DNA of 64,000 nucleotides from positions 3,410,001 to 3,474,000 of the forward strand of contig CAWJNV010000002.1 in NCBI GenBank assembly GCA_963844325.1. The letters are read 5' to 3'. Below, one piece after another: positions 1 through 8,262 of the stretch. This DNA comes from CADCTQ01 sp963844325. Its GTDB lineage: Bacteria > Bacteroidota > Bacteroidia > Cytophagales > 172606-1. The translations under genes and the position numbers were made by a program. The number at the start of each line of letters is the position of its first letter. Position 1 is the first letter of the stretch. The notes beneath the pieces are model-generated. The model saw only the letters and a list, made by a program, of their open reading frames with translations. It ran no database searches and was not told the origin of the DNA.

Positions 1-70
1 CGCCATCCAGGAGGACGGAGGGGGTGATCAGCCCGAAGCATCTCCTGCCCAATCAGATGAACGCGTTTAA
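1..70 (+). CDS. Possible C-terminal tail of Cse2/CasB (truncated by window edge)
   Basis: An open frame runs in from the left edge and stops with TAA at 68-70, encoding 22 residues rich in Asp, Glu and Gly. In type I-E operons cse2 (the small subunit of Cascade) precedes cas7e, so position alone suggests this identity; 22 residues are too few to recognise the family. Another open frame ends at 83 and cannot be excluded. The identity is inference from gene order. Confidence 0.33.
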   Translation, partial: AIQEDGGGDQPEASPAQSDERV

Positions 71-95
71 CTCTACCTTTTAAAACGATACCTTC

Positions 96-1307
96 ATGAA
101 AACCATCGAATTCCACATCCTCCAGAACTTCCCGCCCTCCAACCTCAACCGCGACGACAGCGGCGCACCCAAAGACTGCGACTTCGGTGGCTACCGCCGG
201 CAGCGCATCTCCTCGCAGTGCCTCAAACGCTCGGTACGACAGTCCGACCTGTTCCGCGAGTTGGTGACGGATCGGCTGGGCATCCGCACCAAACGGGCCC
301 CCGAAGAAGTAGCCAAACTGCTCGTAGAACGGGGCTGCCCTCAAGACCAGGCCAAGGCAATGGCCCGTGAGTTTTTCGACGCCCTCTACGGCATCAACGA
401 CAAGGGCAACACCGACTACCTGCTCTACGTGGGCCCCGAAGAACTTGCGCGGGCCGCCGGCATCCTCCACGAAGCGGGAGGAGAAACGGGAGCCCTGGCC
501 GGCAAAATCACCACCCTGCGGGCCGAGCACGACAAGCTCCAGAAGAAAGACAAGGAAGCCAAAAAGAAGGAGATCGACGAAGCGACCAAGCCCTTTGCCG
601 CCCTGGCCGATCAGTACAAAAGCACCTACCCGCGGCACGTGCGAGCCGTGGACGTGGCCCTTTTCGGCCGCATGCTGGCCGACAACCCGGCTGAGAACGT
701 AGACGCCGCCTGCCAGGTGAGCCACGCCATCTCGGTCAACCGAATGAACATGGAGTTCGACTACTTCACGGCCGTCGATGACCTGCAACCCGAAGACAAC
801 GCCGGCGCCGGCATGATCGGCACGGTCGGCTTTTCCTCGTCGTGTTTCTACCGGTTCGCCTGCCTGGACCTGGACCAGTTGACGCGCAACCTGGGCGGCG
901 ACGCCAAAGCCGCCGGGGAAGGCGTGCTGGCCTTTGCCGAAGCTTTCGTGCAGGCCCGTCCTTCCGGCAAGCAGAACACGTTTGCCGCCCACTCGCTGCC
1001 CGGGCTGGTGATGGTGGTAGTGCGAGAGTCCGGCCAGCCGGTGTCGCTGGCCAACGCCTTCGAAAAACCCGTGCTGCCCTCCACCGAGGAAAGCCTGACC
1101 GGCAAGGCCATTGCCGCTCTCGGCACGCATTACGGCAAGCTCAAGCGGATGTACGGGCTGAACGGGCAGGCCGCCTGCGTGGTGCTCGACCCCGATACCG
1201 AGGCTCACCAGTCGCTGGTCAAAGCCGGGGTGGACGTACTCGACAACGTGTCGGCCCTGCTGGCAACCCTCAAAACGTCGCTTACCGCTAAACCGGCTTT
1301 GGCATGA
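96..1307 (+). CDS. cas7e: Cas7e (CasC/Cse4), Cascade backbone subunit
   Basis: A 403-residue protein whose N-terminus (FHILQNFPPSNLNRDDSGAPK, then the RRQRISSQCLKR block) is the signature of the Cas7/Cse4/CasC family; the length fits. Six copies of Cas7e form the helical backbone of type I-E Cascade and hold the crRNA spacer. A Lys/Glu-rich stretch at about residues 145-165 is probably an insertion in a surface loop. The stop overlaps the next start by four bases (ATGA at 1304-1307), so translation is coupled to cas5e. Gene order cas7e-cas5e-cas6e is standard for type I-E. Cas3 and Cse1 are expected upstream, outside the window. Confidence 0.94.
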   Translation: MKTIEFHILQNFPPSNLNRDDSGAPKDCDFGGYRRQRISSQCLKRSVRQSDLFRELVTDRLGIRTKRAPEEVAKLLVERGCPQDQAKAMAREFFDALYGINDKGNTDYLLYVGPEELARAAGILHEAGGETGALAGKITTLRAEHDKLQKKDKEAKKKEIDEATKPFAALADQYKSTYPRHVRAVDVALFGRMLADNPAENVDAACQVSHAISVNRMNMEFDYFTAVDDLQPEDNAGAGMIGTVGFSSSCFYRFACLDLDQLTRNLGGDAKAAGEGVLAFAEAFVQARPSGKQNTFAAHSLPGLVMVVVRESGQPVSLANAFEKPVLPSTEESLTGKAIAALGTHYGKLKRMYGLNGQAACVVLDPDTEAHQSLVKAGVDVLDNVSALLATLKTSLTAKPALA

Positions 1308-2143
1308 GTTACACCCTGATCATGCGCCTGGCCGGACCCATGCAGTCGTGGGGCGTAAGCAGCCGGTTCGGCATCCGCGAAACCCTACCCGAGCCCTCCA
1401 AGAGCGGAGTGATTGGCCTGCTGTGCGCCGCCCTGGGCTGGGACCGGGCCGCCCCCACGCACGAAATTGCCGGGCAAAGCCGCACCCTGGCCGACCTGGC
1501 TGCGTTGCCCTTTGGCGTCCGGGTGGTGCGGGAAGGCGTGCTGCGGCGTGACTACCACACGGCCCAGAACGTGCTGAGGGCCAAAGCCCGGCTGCGGCCC
1601 GGTAGGCCGGCCAACCCCGGCGATTTGCAGGAGACGGTGCTCTCGGAACGCTACTACCTGAGCGACGCCCATTTCCTGGTGGGCCTGGAAAGCGACGACG
1701 AGGCCTTGCTGCGGGCCCTGGACGCGGCGCTGGCAGCCCCTTACTGGCCGCTCTGCCTGGGTCGGAAGGCGTTTGTTCCCGCCTGGCCGGTGCGTTACAC
1801 GGGCATGGGGCCGGAGGGGATGGAAGTACCCGGTGTGGTAAACCAGTCCCTAACCGAGGCCCTGCTGGGTACCAGGGACCCAGCGCTGGTAAAGCCGCCC
1901 GGGGCCAGGAACTCAAATGGGCTACCTATTGAAAAGAAAGACGCCGCAACGCAAACCCTGCGCTTCGTAGCCGATGTCATCCCGACCGGGGGGCGAACCG
2001 GCGCTGACGCCGCTCCCGACTTACCCGGTTATGTGGCTGTGAGCCGCGTGCAGCGTACCGACGTACCCCTCTCGTTCGAACCCCGGCGGTTTGCGCCCCG
2101 GGAAGTGCTCATCTACTTACCGTCCCAACATGCATCTGTCTAA
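1304..2143 (+). CDS. cas5e: Cas5e (CasD), Cascade 5'-handle binding subunit
   Basis: A 279-residue protein opening with MSYTLIMRLAGPMQSWGVSS and, shortly after, the block TLPEPSKSGVIGLLCAALG, both typical of the RAMP-fold Cas5/CasD family. Cas5e caps the 5' handle of the crRNA and contacts Cas7e and Cse1. The start overlaps the cas7e stop (ATGA) and the 3' end overlaps cas6e by 14 bases, so the three genes form one tightly coupled operon. The length is slightly above that of E. coli CasD. No frame disruption is seen. Confidence 0.94.
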   Translation: MSYTLIMRLAGPMQSWGVSSRFGIRETLPEPSKSGVIGLLCAALGWDRAAPTHEIAGQSRTLADLAALPFGVRVVREGVLRRDYHTAQNVLRAKARLRPGRPANPGDLQETVLSERYYLSDAHFLVGLESDDEALLRALDAALAAPYWPLCLGRKAFVPAWPVRYTGMGPEGMEVPGVVNQSLTEALLGTRDPALVKPPGARNSNGLPIEKKDAATQTLRFVADVIPTGGRTGADAAPDLPGYVAVSRVQRTDVPLSFEPRRFAPREVLIYLPSQHASV

Positions 2144-2786
2144 ACTACTGCTCAATCCCCGGTCCCGGCAGGCCCGCCGCGATGCGGGTTCGCCTTACGA
2201 GTTGCACCGCACACTGGCCCGGGCCTTCGTTACGCCCGAGGGGACCGACTACCGTGCCCATCACGGCGTACTTTTCCGCCTCGAGCCCCTAAGCCCCGGC
2301 AGCCGGAGCCATGTAGTGCTGGTCCAGTCAGAGGGTGCGCCCGACTGGCACGAGTTGCCCGAAGAATACATGCTGGAAGCAAACGTGCGCCCCTACGAAC
2401 TTTCCCCGGTAACGGGCCAATCGTTTGCTTTCCGGCTGGTGGCCAACCCCACCCGCAAGGTGAAGCGGCCCGGCCAGCGCCAGGGCCGCCGCGTAGGGCT
2501 CGATGACGCGCCGACGGAAGGGGGTAGTTCGCCGGTGCTGGACTGGCTGCACCGGAAAGGAGACCAGCACGGCTTTGCCGTCCCTTTCGCCGTCGTCAAC
2601 CCATTTGTGCTGGGCAGCGACGCGCTTCCTGCCACCGACAAGCGGGGCTTACCGCTGTGGGGCGCCCGTTTTGACGGGCTGCTGCGCATTACGGACGCCG
2701 GGCGTTTTGGGGAAGCCCTGCGTAGCGGCATCGGCCCAGCAAAGGCATTTGGCTTCGGGCTACTCTCTTTGGCCCGCCATTCCTGA
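2130..2786 (+). CDS. cas6e: Cas6e (CasE), CRISPR pre-crRNA endoribonuclease
   Basis: A 218-residue Cas6e. The ATG at 2130 was chosen because it gives the family N-terminus MHLSKLLLNPRSRQARRD; a longer reading from 2091 only adds out-of-family residues. Tyr23 and His26 in SPYELHRTL occupy the positions of the catalytic Tyr/His of characterised Cas6e enzymes, and the C-terminus carries a glycine-rich RAMP loop (GIGPAKAFGFGLLSLAR). It cleaves the repeat hairpin to leave an 8-nt 5' handle, here predicted as ATGAACCG. Only 69 bp separate it from the first repeat. cas1 and cas2, which usually follow, are absent here. Confidence 0.94.
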   Translation: MHLSKLLLNPRSRQARRDAGSPYELHRTLARAFVTPEGTDYRAHHGVLFRLEPLSPGSRSHVVLVQSEGAPDWHELPEEYMLEANVRPYELSPVTGQSFAFRLVANPTRKVKRPGQRQGRRVGLDDAPTEGGSSPVLDWLHRKGDQHGFAVPFAVVNPFVLGSDALPATDKRGLPLWGARFDGLLRITDAGRFGEALRSGIGPAKAFGFGLLSLARHS

Positions 2787-2855
2787 GCATCGGCCGTGCA
2801 GACACTTCTTCGTTATTTGACATAGAAAAACGCCCTTTCTGCGTAAATTTTCAGT
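2787..2855 (+). promoter_or_regulatory. Short CRISPR leader
   Basis: These 69 bp lie between the cas6e stop and the first repeat. They are more AT-rich than the cas genes, notably the second half with AAAAACG and GTAAATTTTC. Repeats are perfect on this side and degenerate at the far end, which marks this as the leader and gives rightward array transcription. No separate array promoter was recognised, so read-through from the cas operon is possible. Confidence 0.6.
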
Positions 2856-5206
2856 CTGCTCCCCACTCGCGTGGGGATGAACCGGCATGGATGGATGCGC
2901 GGGGACTGATTGGTGACTGCTCCCCACTCGCGTGGGGATGAACCGGGAAAGTTCAGCCGGAAACCGACCGAACTTCACTGCTCCCCACTCGCGTGGGGAT
3001 GAACCGAAAGGATGCTGGTTGGCCCCGTAGGTGTCACTCTGCTCCCCACTCGCGTGGGGATGAACCGAACTGTTCACCAGCGCCGACGGCACCAAGTCGC
3101 TGCTCCCCACTCGCGTGGGGATGAACCGACGGTCCATCCCGCCACCCCGGCGGTAACCTCCTGCTCCCCACTCGCGTGGGGATGAACCGCGCACCCGTAA
3201 GGTAAAGGACAAGGAGAGCAACTGCTCCCCACTCGCGTGGGGATGAACCGGCCTGGGACAACGCCACGGTGGAGGCCTGGGGCTGCTCCCCACTCGCGTG
3301 GGGATGAACCGAGATAAAACAGGCAATCAAAGAATCCGGCTACCTGCTCCCCACTCGCGTGGGGATGAACCGGTTACAATCAACGCCGAAGGCCAGGTAA
3401 TTTCCTGCTCCCCACTCGCGTGGGGATGAACCGGTCGGCACCGGGTAGAAGTCGATGCCGTTCTCCTGCTCCCCACTCGCGTGGGGATGAACCGGGTAAG
3501 CTCCTTTCCCTCATCCGCAATTCCTCCTGCTCCCCACTCGCGTGGGGATGAACCGCCCAGGTCGCCCAGGTCCGCCCCGTCGAAATCCTGCTCCCCACTC
3601 GCGTGGGGATGAACCGCGCCATTCGATGAACAGGGCATCCGCATTTCGCTGCTCCCCACTCGCGTGGGGATGAACCGATGGCGTCCTTCCGGAGCGACGA
3701 CAGGCCCGCCTGCTCCCCACTCGCGTGGGGATGAACCGACACCCGCACCCCTGCGCAGCGGGAGGCGATGCTGCTCCCCACTCGCGTGGGGATGAACCGA
3801 GAGTAGACTGGTCGCTGGCTGCCCATAGGGGCTGCTCCCCACTCGCGTGGGGATGAACCGGCTTACGCGGTTACCCTCGAAAAACACCTGGCCTGCTCCC
3901 CACTCGCGTGGGGATGAACCGGCATCGAATATGCCATTGAGATAAAGCAGGCTCTGCTCCCCACTCGCGTGGGGATGAACCGGGCTGGGGAGACGGCCGC
4001 CAACCATTTCCCACCTGCTCCCCACTCGCGTGGGGATGAACCGCAACAGGCCGTAACGTTGGCAAAGCCACTTTACTGCTCCCCACTCGCGTGGGGATGA
4101 ACCGGCCCACCCCCCGGGTTGCGGCCGGCCCCCCGCCTGCTCCCCACTCGCGTGGGGATGAACCGAAAAGCCGGCCTCAACGAGCACCGGCCTTTGCCTG
4201 CTCCCCACTCGCGTGGGGATGAACCGGCGGGGCAAATCGCCTTTGCCCAGATACAGGACCTGCTCCCCACTCGCGTGGGGATGAACCGCTCGAACACGAT
4301 ATGGCAGGGCGTGCCCAGGCCTGCTCCCCACTCGCGTGGGGATGAACCGGCGTTGACCTGCGCTTCGACGAACTCACCGTCCTGCTCCCCACTCGCGTGG
4401 GGATGAACCGATCACCGCCACGCGGAAGATCATATCAATACCCTGCTCCCCACTCGCGTGGGGATGAACCGACATTCTCAAGCGGCTGATGGAGACCGAA
4501 CTGCTGCTCCCCACTCGCGTGGGGATGAACCGGCCAGTAGCGGAATAAGGGGCACTACCCCAATCTGCTCCCCACTCGCGTGGGGATGAACCGTGTAACC
4601 AATAAACCTACCCCAAAAGTAATGGCTGCTCCCCACTCACGTGGGGATGAACCGTAGCTGGTAAACGTTTCGTCGGTATTGATGGCATGCTCCCCACTCG
4701 CGTGGGGATGAACCGGACGTGTGGGCGGTTAAGAAGCTGCTGCAACACTGCTCCCCACTCGCGTGGGGATGAACCAATGAGACTGAGTACGACCTGGTGT
4801 TCCATGCTCTGCTCCCCACTCGTGTGGGGATGAACCGGCGGGCTTTAGGATGTTTTTGACGACGTGGCTCTGCTCCCCACTCGCGTGGGGATGAACCTTT
4901 CACAGATATGTCAACAGCAGCTAAAAAAAAGCTCCCCACTTGCGTAGGGATGAACCGGCCGGCCAGATCGGCAAGTCGTACAGGCAACTATGCTCCCTAC
5001 TCGCGTGGGGATGAACCACTGTTTTTTACTATTTTTTGAGCGTGGCCGTCATGCTCCCCACTCGCGTGAGGATGAACCGAACCGGTGGAGTTGCTCGACA
5101 AAACCCTCAAGCTGCAATGCTCCCCACTCGCGTGGGGATGAACCGATGTTGCTTGCCTGGAACGGCCCAGGCGTGGCCTGCTCCCCATTCTCGTGGGGAT
5201 GTAGTC
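2856..5206 (+). CRISPR. Type I-E CRISPR array, 39 repeats / 38 spacers
   Basis: The 29-bp repeat begins CTGCTCCCC, has the stem CCCCACTCGCGTGGGG and ends ATGAACCG. I counted 39 copies, starting every 61 bp from 2856 to 4198, then at 4260 and every 61 bp to 4870, then 4929, 4990, 5051, 5117 and 5178. Spacers are 32 nt except one of 33 (before 4260), one of 30 (before 4929) and one of 37 (before 5117). Repeats are identical up to about 4565 and then accumulate substitutions (4626, 4687, 4748, 4809, 4870, 4929, 4990, 5051); the last copy has lost its 3' end. This polarity puts the leader on the left. No duplicate spacers were noticed. Minus-strand ORFs rich in RFIPTRVGS and HPHASGEQ are artefacts of the repeat. 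Confidence 0.98.
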
Positions 5207-5234
5207 AATGTATTAGGGACTAAACGACCTGTTT

Positions 5235-5639
5235 CTATTTAGTGGCCTTGGAAGACCCTTCTAACAGCAAAATCTGCTTTTCCAGAAGCTTGATGATCTT
5301 TTCCTTGTCGGCAATCATTTGGAGCAGCAGTTCTTCGCGTCCTTCCGGTTGGGCTTTCCCGGTCACGGGCATTTCTGGTGCATCGCCGGTCGTTGGTGCG
5401 GGCAGTGAATCTCCCGGGTTCAGCAACATGTCGCCTTCTCCCTTCAACAGCCAGTTGCCGTCCACTTCCGGGTAGGCCCGGACCACGTTCTCGATCATCT
5501 CCCAGGAGGGGTTGCTTTTACCCTTGATCACGTTGTAGTACTTGTCGGGCCGGTCGCCCAGCTCTACGGCGAACTGGTTCACCGACTTGCCGCTGTGGCT
5601 GATCACTTGTCCGAGCCGCTGCCCGATGGTAGATGACAT
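5235..5639 (-). CDS. XRE/Cro-CI family transcriptional regulator
   Basis: A 134-residue protein with an N-terminal helix-turn-helix (about residues 5-60: TIGQRLGQVISHSGKSVNQF, then KYYNVIKGKSNPSWEMIE), a linker containing the WLLKGEGDML block common in Bacteroidota phage- and element-type regulators, a Pro-rich middle, and a C-terminal coiled coil (about 100-128). It probably binds DNA as a dimer. It is read away from the 6.2-kb gene block, across the 530-bp AT-rich region at 5640-6169 that holds repeated TACTAT/ATAGTA half-sites. It is therefore a good candidate for the element's master regulator. That role is inference. Confidence 0.85.
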   Translation of the reverse strand: MSSTIGQRLGQVISHSGKSVNQFAVELGDRPDKYYNVIKGKSNPSWEMIENVVRAYPEVDGNWLLKGEGDMLLNPGDSLPAPTTGDAPEMPVTGKAQPEGREELLLQMIADKEKIIKLLEKQILLLEGSSKATK

Positions 5640-6169
5640 ACGCTTACCCAGGTTTACTATCGTTTTTGTAATAGTAGTAAATTGTTTACAAAGCTTTCCT
5701 GCGTTTTACCACTTTTCATCAGCACTGGCAACCGTGTTCCTCCTGCCCGGAAGTGGAATAGTAAGTCCATCGGGGCTGTCCCCGAACCCCAGCAACCCGG
5801 TTCGCGCTTTTTGCGGCCTACGTTTTTTGCTCACCCCTCTATCTGCCTCCTACGGGAGCAAAAACACGTCCTCTCGCACCCCTCGCCCTTCGGCTCACTA
5901 GAGGTATGGTTGGAGGAGCAGCCTCTTTTCTTCCAATCCTGGCCTGACTGCTCCTCACGGTGGATACCTCCTGCCGTTCGCCCCCAAAATTCAACTTATA
6001 ATATATAAATAGTAAAAACGTGCCAAAATAAGTAAAATACAGTAAAATAAGGGCTACTATTTGGGCAATTGGAACTTAAAAATACAAAAATAATGTAAAA
6101 ACGAGTTGCATATATACTATATAAATAGTAAATTTATATCAGTTAATCACCTATAAACAACTCTTTTTT
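5640..6169. promoter_or_regulatory. AT-rich divergent control region with repeated ATAGTA/TACTAT half-sites
   Basis: No convincing gene lies in these 530 bp between the leftward XRE gene and the rightward 6170 gene. Half-sites are TTTACTAT (5653-5660) facing ATAGTAGTAA (5671-5680); AAATAGTAAAA (6007-6017); two AGTAAAATA words (6031, 6041); CTACTAT (6054-6060); and the dyad ATACTAT...ATAGTA at 6114-6130, just before the 6170 gene. The 5.99-6.15 kb part is extremely AT-rich. Operator function is inference from spacing and repetition. The 5.70-6.0 kb part is ordinary-looking and carries only short spurious ORFs. Confidence 0.5.
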
Positions 6170-6814
6170 ATGGAAACCAATGCACAAACCCCCGAATCCT
6201 TGGCCGATGTTGCCAATGGCTTGAAGCCTTACCAGACCCTTGACCAGAACACCGGCGAAGTGGTGAGCAAGTACCGCTACCTGTCGGGGCATCCCAAGTC
6301 CTACCGCTTCGATGCCAAAGATGGGCATTTCAACATCAACGGCACCGATAAGCTCGGGGATACGCTTACCTTCCAGCCGGTGGCTTGGCGCATCTTCTCC
6401 GACAACATTCTCAACCTGGGCACCAAGAACTGGGCGGAAATCTTCTTCATCGACGACAAGCATTGTCTGTCGGCAATCCTGTTCCACGGCTACAGCGTGG
6501 ACAACATCTACCGGCTCATCGAGCCTTTGTTTTACGAAGACCTCACGCTGGCCGACGTAGTCATTACCGCTACCGCCGAGAAGAAGGAGAACACCAAGAT
6601 TACCCCCAAGGGCGTCTACTACATCGCCACCTTTACCTACCAGGTTGCCGGCAGGGATCAGGTGCAGGAATTGCAGGCGTTTGTGGCCGACCACGAGATT
6701 TTCCGGCACGATACGCTGACGGACCTGGCCGACATCCGGGTGGCCCACGGGTACTTTTTCCCCTTTGGCAACGGAGCCGCACCCGTGAATCAACTGGTCG
6801 AAAAAACCGACTAA
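6170..6814 (+). CDS. Hypothetical element protein (214 aa)
   Basis: A 214-residue soluble protein with no signal peptide or membrane segment, and no family that I recognise. It has mixed alpha/beta character and an aromatic-rich middle (WRIFSDNILNLGTKNWAEIFFIDDKHCLSA, residues about 67-100). The ATG at 6170 follows the AT-rich control region and is the natural start. It heads a rightward block with the PD-(D/E)XK nuclease and zinc-finger genes, so a role in DNA maintenance of the mobile element is plausible but unproven. Confidence 0.75.
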   Translation: METNAQTPESLADVANGLKPYQTLDQNTGEVVSKYRYLSGHPKSYRFDAKDGHFNINGTDKLGDTLTFQPVAWRIFSDNILNLGTKNWAEIFFIDDKHCLSAILFHGYSVDNIYRLIEPLFYEDLTLADVVITATAEKKENTKITPKGVYYIATFTYQVAGRDQVQELQAFVADHEIFRHDTLTDLADIRVAHGYFFPFGNGAAPVNQLVEKTD

Positions 6815-6919
6815 GACGTACACCAGGGGCCGGGCAGTGTCCGGCTCCTGATGCTTCTCCGCACGCCTCCAGTGAAAGTAAATCGCCTTGCCTAATACCC
6901 ACTACAACTTGTTGCCCCT

Positions 6920-7513
6920 ATGGACTACTACCAGATTCGCCGCATTTCCAATTCTGACCTGACTGCCTTTAAACACAAGTTGCTGGGTATGCCGCAGAAG
7001 CTACCCACCAAGGCCCTTTCCTTCGGCACCACCCTGCATACCCTGCTGCTGGAGCCGGACAAAATGGGAGAACTACCCGCCGACGTGGACGAAGGGTTGC
7101 TCAACCGTTTAGGGGCAACCGTGCTGGCCGACAAGCAGTGCCGCTGGTACCTGCGCTACTCCCGCAAAGAGCAGGTGGAACTATTCGAGGATTCCCATAC
7201 GGGTTTGCCCTGCAAAGCCAGGCTGGATGTCATTTACCGCCGCAGCACGGTGCTCGACTTCAAAACTACTTCCGCCCGTACTCCTCAGGAATTTGCCGCC
7301 AAATGTTTGCAGTACGACTACGACCGGCAGGCAGCCTTTTACCTGGATGCAATCGGGGGGAAGCGGTTCATTTTCGTGGGCATTCAGAAGGTAAAGCCCT
7401 TCGGACTCTTTCACCTGGAAGCAACGGCAAGGCCCGGATTTGTGGAGTATGGTCGCAAGAAGTACCAGGCCCTGCTGCGTAAATGGAAGGAGGTGCACGG
7501 TGAATCTGCTTAA
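6920..7513 (+). CDS. PD-(D/E)XK nuclease, RecE/Cas4-like
   Basis: A 197-residue protein with the restriction-like nuclease pattern: an N-terminal SNSDLTAFKHKLLG segment, GLPCKARLDVIYRR (acidic residue of motif II), then VLDFKTTSA (D-x-K of motif III), and YDYDRQAAFYLDAI (the Q-x3-Y helix typical of RecB, RecE and Cas4 folds). These folds are usually metal-dependent 5'-3' exonucleases or end-processing enzymes. On a mobile element this suggests recombination or replication of element DNA. It overlaps the downstream GTG-started zinc-finger gene by 14 bases. It could in principle be Cas4-like, but I see no four-cysteine iron-sulphur cluster. Confidence 0.8.
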   Translation: MDYYQIRRISNSDLTAFKHKLLGMPQKLPTKALSFGTTLHTLLLEPDKMGELPADVDEGLLNRLGATVLADKQCRWYLRYSRKEQVELFEDSHTGLPCKARLDVIYRRSTVLDFKTTSARTPQEFAAKCLQYDYDRQAAFYLDAIGGKRFIFVGIQKVKPFGLFHLEATARPGFVEYGRKKYQALLRKWKEVHGESA

Positions 7514-7928
7514 ACTCCGCTTCGATACCCTGCGCAGCTACTACGAGCAGTACGAGCAGGCAAAGGACAATCCGCATTTGCAAAATGCCATTGTGTGTGC
7601 TATGCGCATGGAGTGCGACCGGCTCAATATCTCAGTAGTGGATTACATCCTAGAAATGCAGGCAAAGCCCCAAAAAGCAGCCGGGACAAAACCAGCCGAA
7701 GCAGCAAGCAAAGAGGCGGCAGGCAAAGCGTCGGAAAGCAGAGAGGAAGTCGCCCCGGCTACCGGACCGGTGCTGCCGGCTGCCGGTGGCGCTTTCACCT
7801 GCAATTCCTGTGGCAAGGAGTTCCCCACGCAGAAAGCACTTTCGGGGCACCAGAAGGGGCACCGCAAAGAAACGACTCCAAAGGAAGGGACGCCTGCATT
7901 GGGGCTTTTTGCAGCGGGCACCGGGTAA
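7500..7928 (+). CDS. Bacterial C2H2 zinc-finger protein
   Basis: A 142-residue protein read from GTG at 7500; this start avoids a long out-of-family N-terminus and overlaps the nuclease gene by 14 bases. Residues 1-55 are helical (LRFDTLRSYYEQYEQAKDN), followed by a low-complexity Ala/Lys/Glu linker. Near the C-terminus sits one C2H2 finger, CNSCGKEFPTQKALSGHQKGH, with C-x2-C-x12-H-x3-H spacing. The finger helix QKALSGHQ resembles the plant QALGGH signature. It probably binds nucleic acid. Coupled translation with the nuclease suggests they act together. Confidence 0.8.
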   Translation: MNLLKLRFDTLRSYYEQYEQAKDNPHLQNAIVCAMRMECDRLNISVVDYILEMQAKPQKAAGTKPAEAASKEAAGKASESREEVAPATGPVLPAAGGAFTCNSCGKEFPTQKALSGHQKGHRKETTPKEGTPALGLFAAGTG

Positions 7929-7943
7929 GCGTACCGGCCCAGA

Positions 7944-7992
7944 TTGGCAGGTTGGCAAGGGCTCTATATAGGTGTTTGCCAACTTGCCAACC
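7944..7992. repeat. TTGGCA...TGCCAA dyad, copy A
   Basis: A 49-bp dyad: tandem TTGGCA-GG-TTGGCAA on the left, TTTGCCAA-C-TTGCCAACC on the right, and a CTATATAGG core. A near-identical copy lies at 40397-40444. Copy A sits between the zinc-finger stop and the mobilisation genes, where an operator or an origin of transfer would be expected. The rest of the 7929-8262 gap (to the mobilisation gene) has no gene that I can support; 8000-8160 has short purine-rich runs only. Confidence 0.6.
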
Positions 7993-8262
7993 TCTTCAAA
8001 CTGCCCCTGTTCTCCGTTTCCAAGAACATTCACTTGGTGCGAAGACCTGGTAGAGACAAAGCGTTTGCAACCGGTTCCGGGCACGGAAAACAGGTGCGTA
8101 ACGGCGGTCGAAAGGGCAGCAAGAAGGAATCGCATCAACAGGGTTAATGGCTTCTTTTTCAGCAACATAGTTGCTGGTGGGTTATAACAGTTAATCTAAC
8201 TGCTTGTCTTTCAATGTACTTTGTTATAAATGCCGATTTTCTGCTGCCAATTCATATACTTC

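Noticed and set aside
2885..5177. Self-targeting spacers against genes in this window
   Set aside because: No long match was seen by eye; a proper alignment was not possible, so no claim is made.
2760..5188. Long minus-strand ORFs through the CRISPR array with repeated RFIPTRVGS and HPHASGEQ
   Set aside because: They follow the 61-bp repeat period and are a well-known artefact of translating CRISPR arrays.
5542..6008. Plus-strand ORFs in the region right of the XRE gene
   Set aside because: They overlap the XRE gene or run through the control region, with no start context, family resemblance or coding bias.
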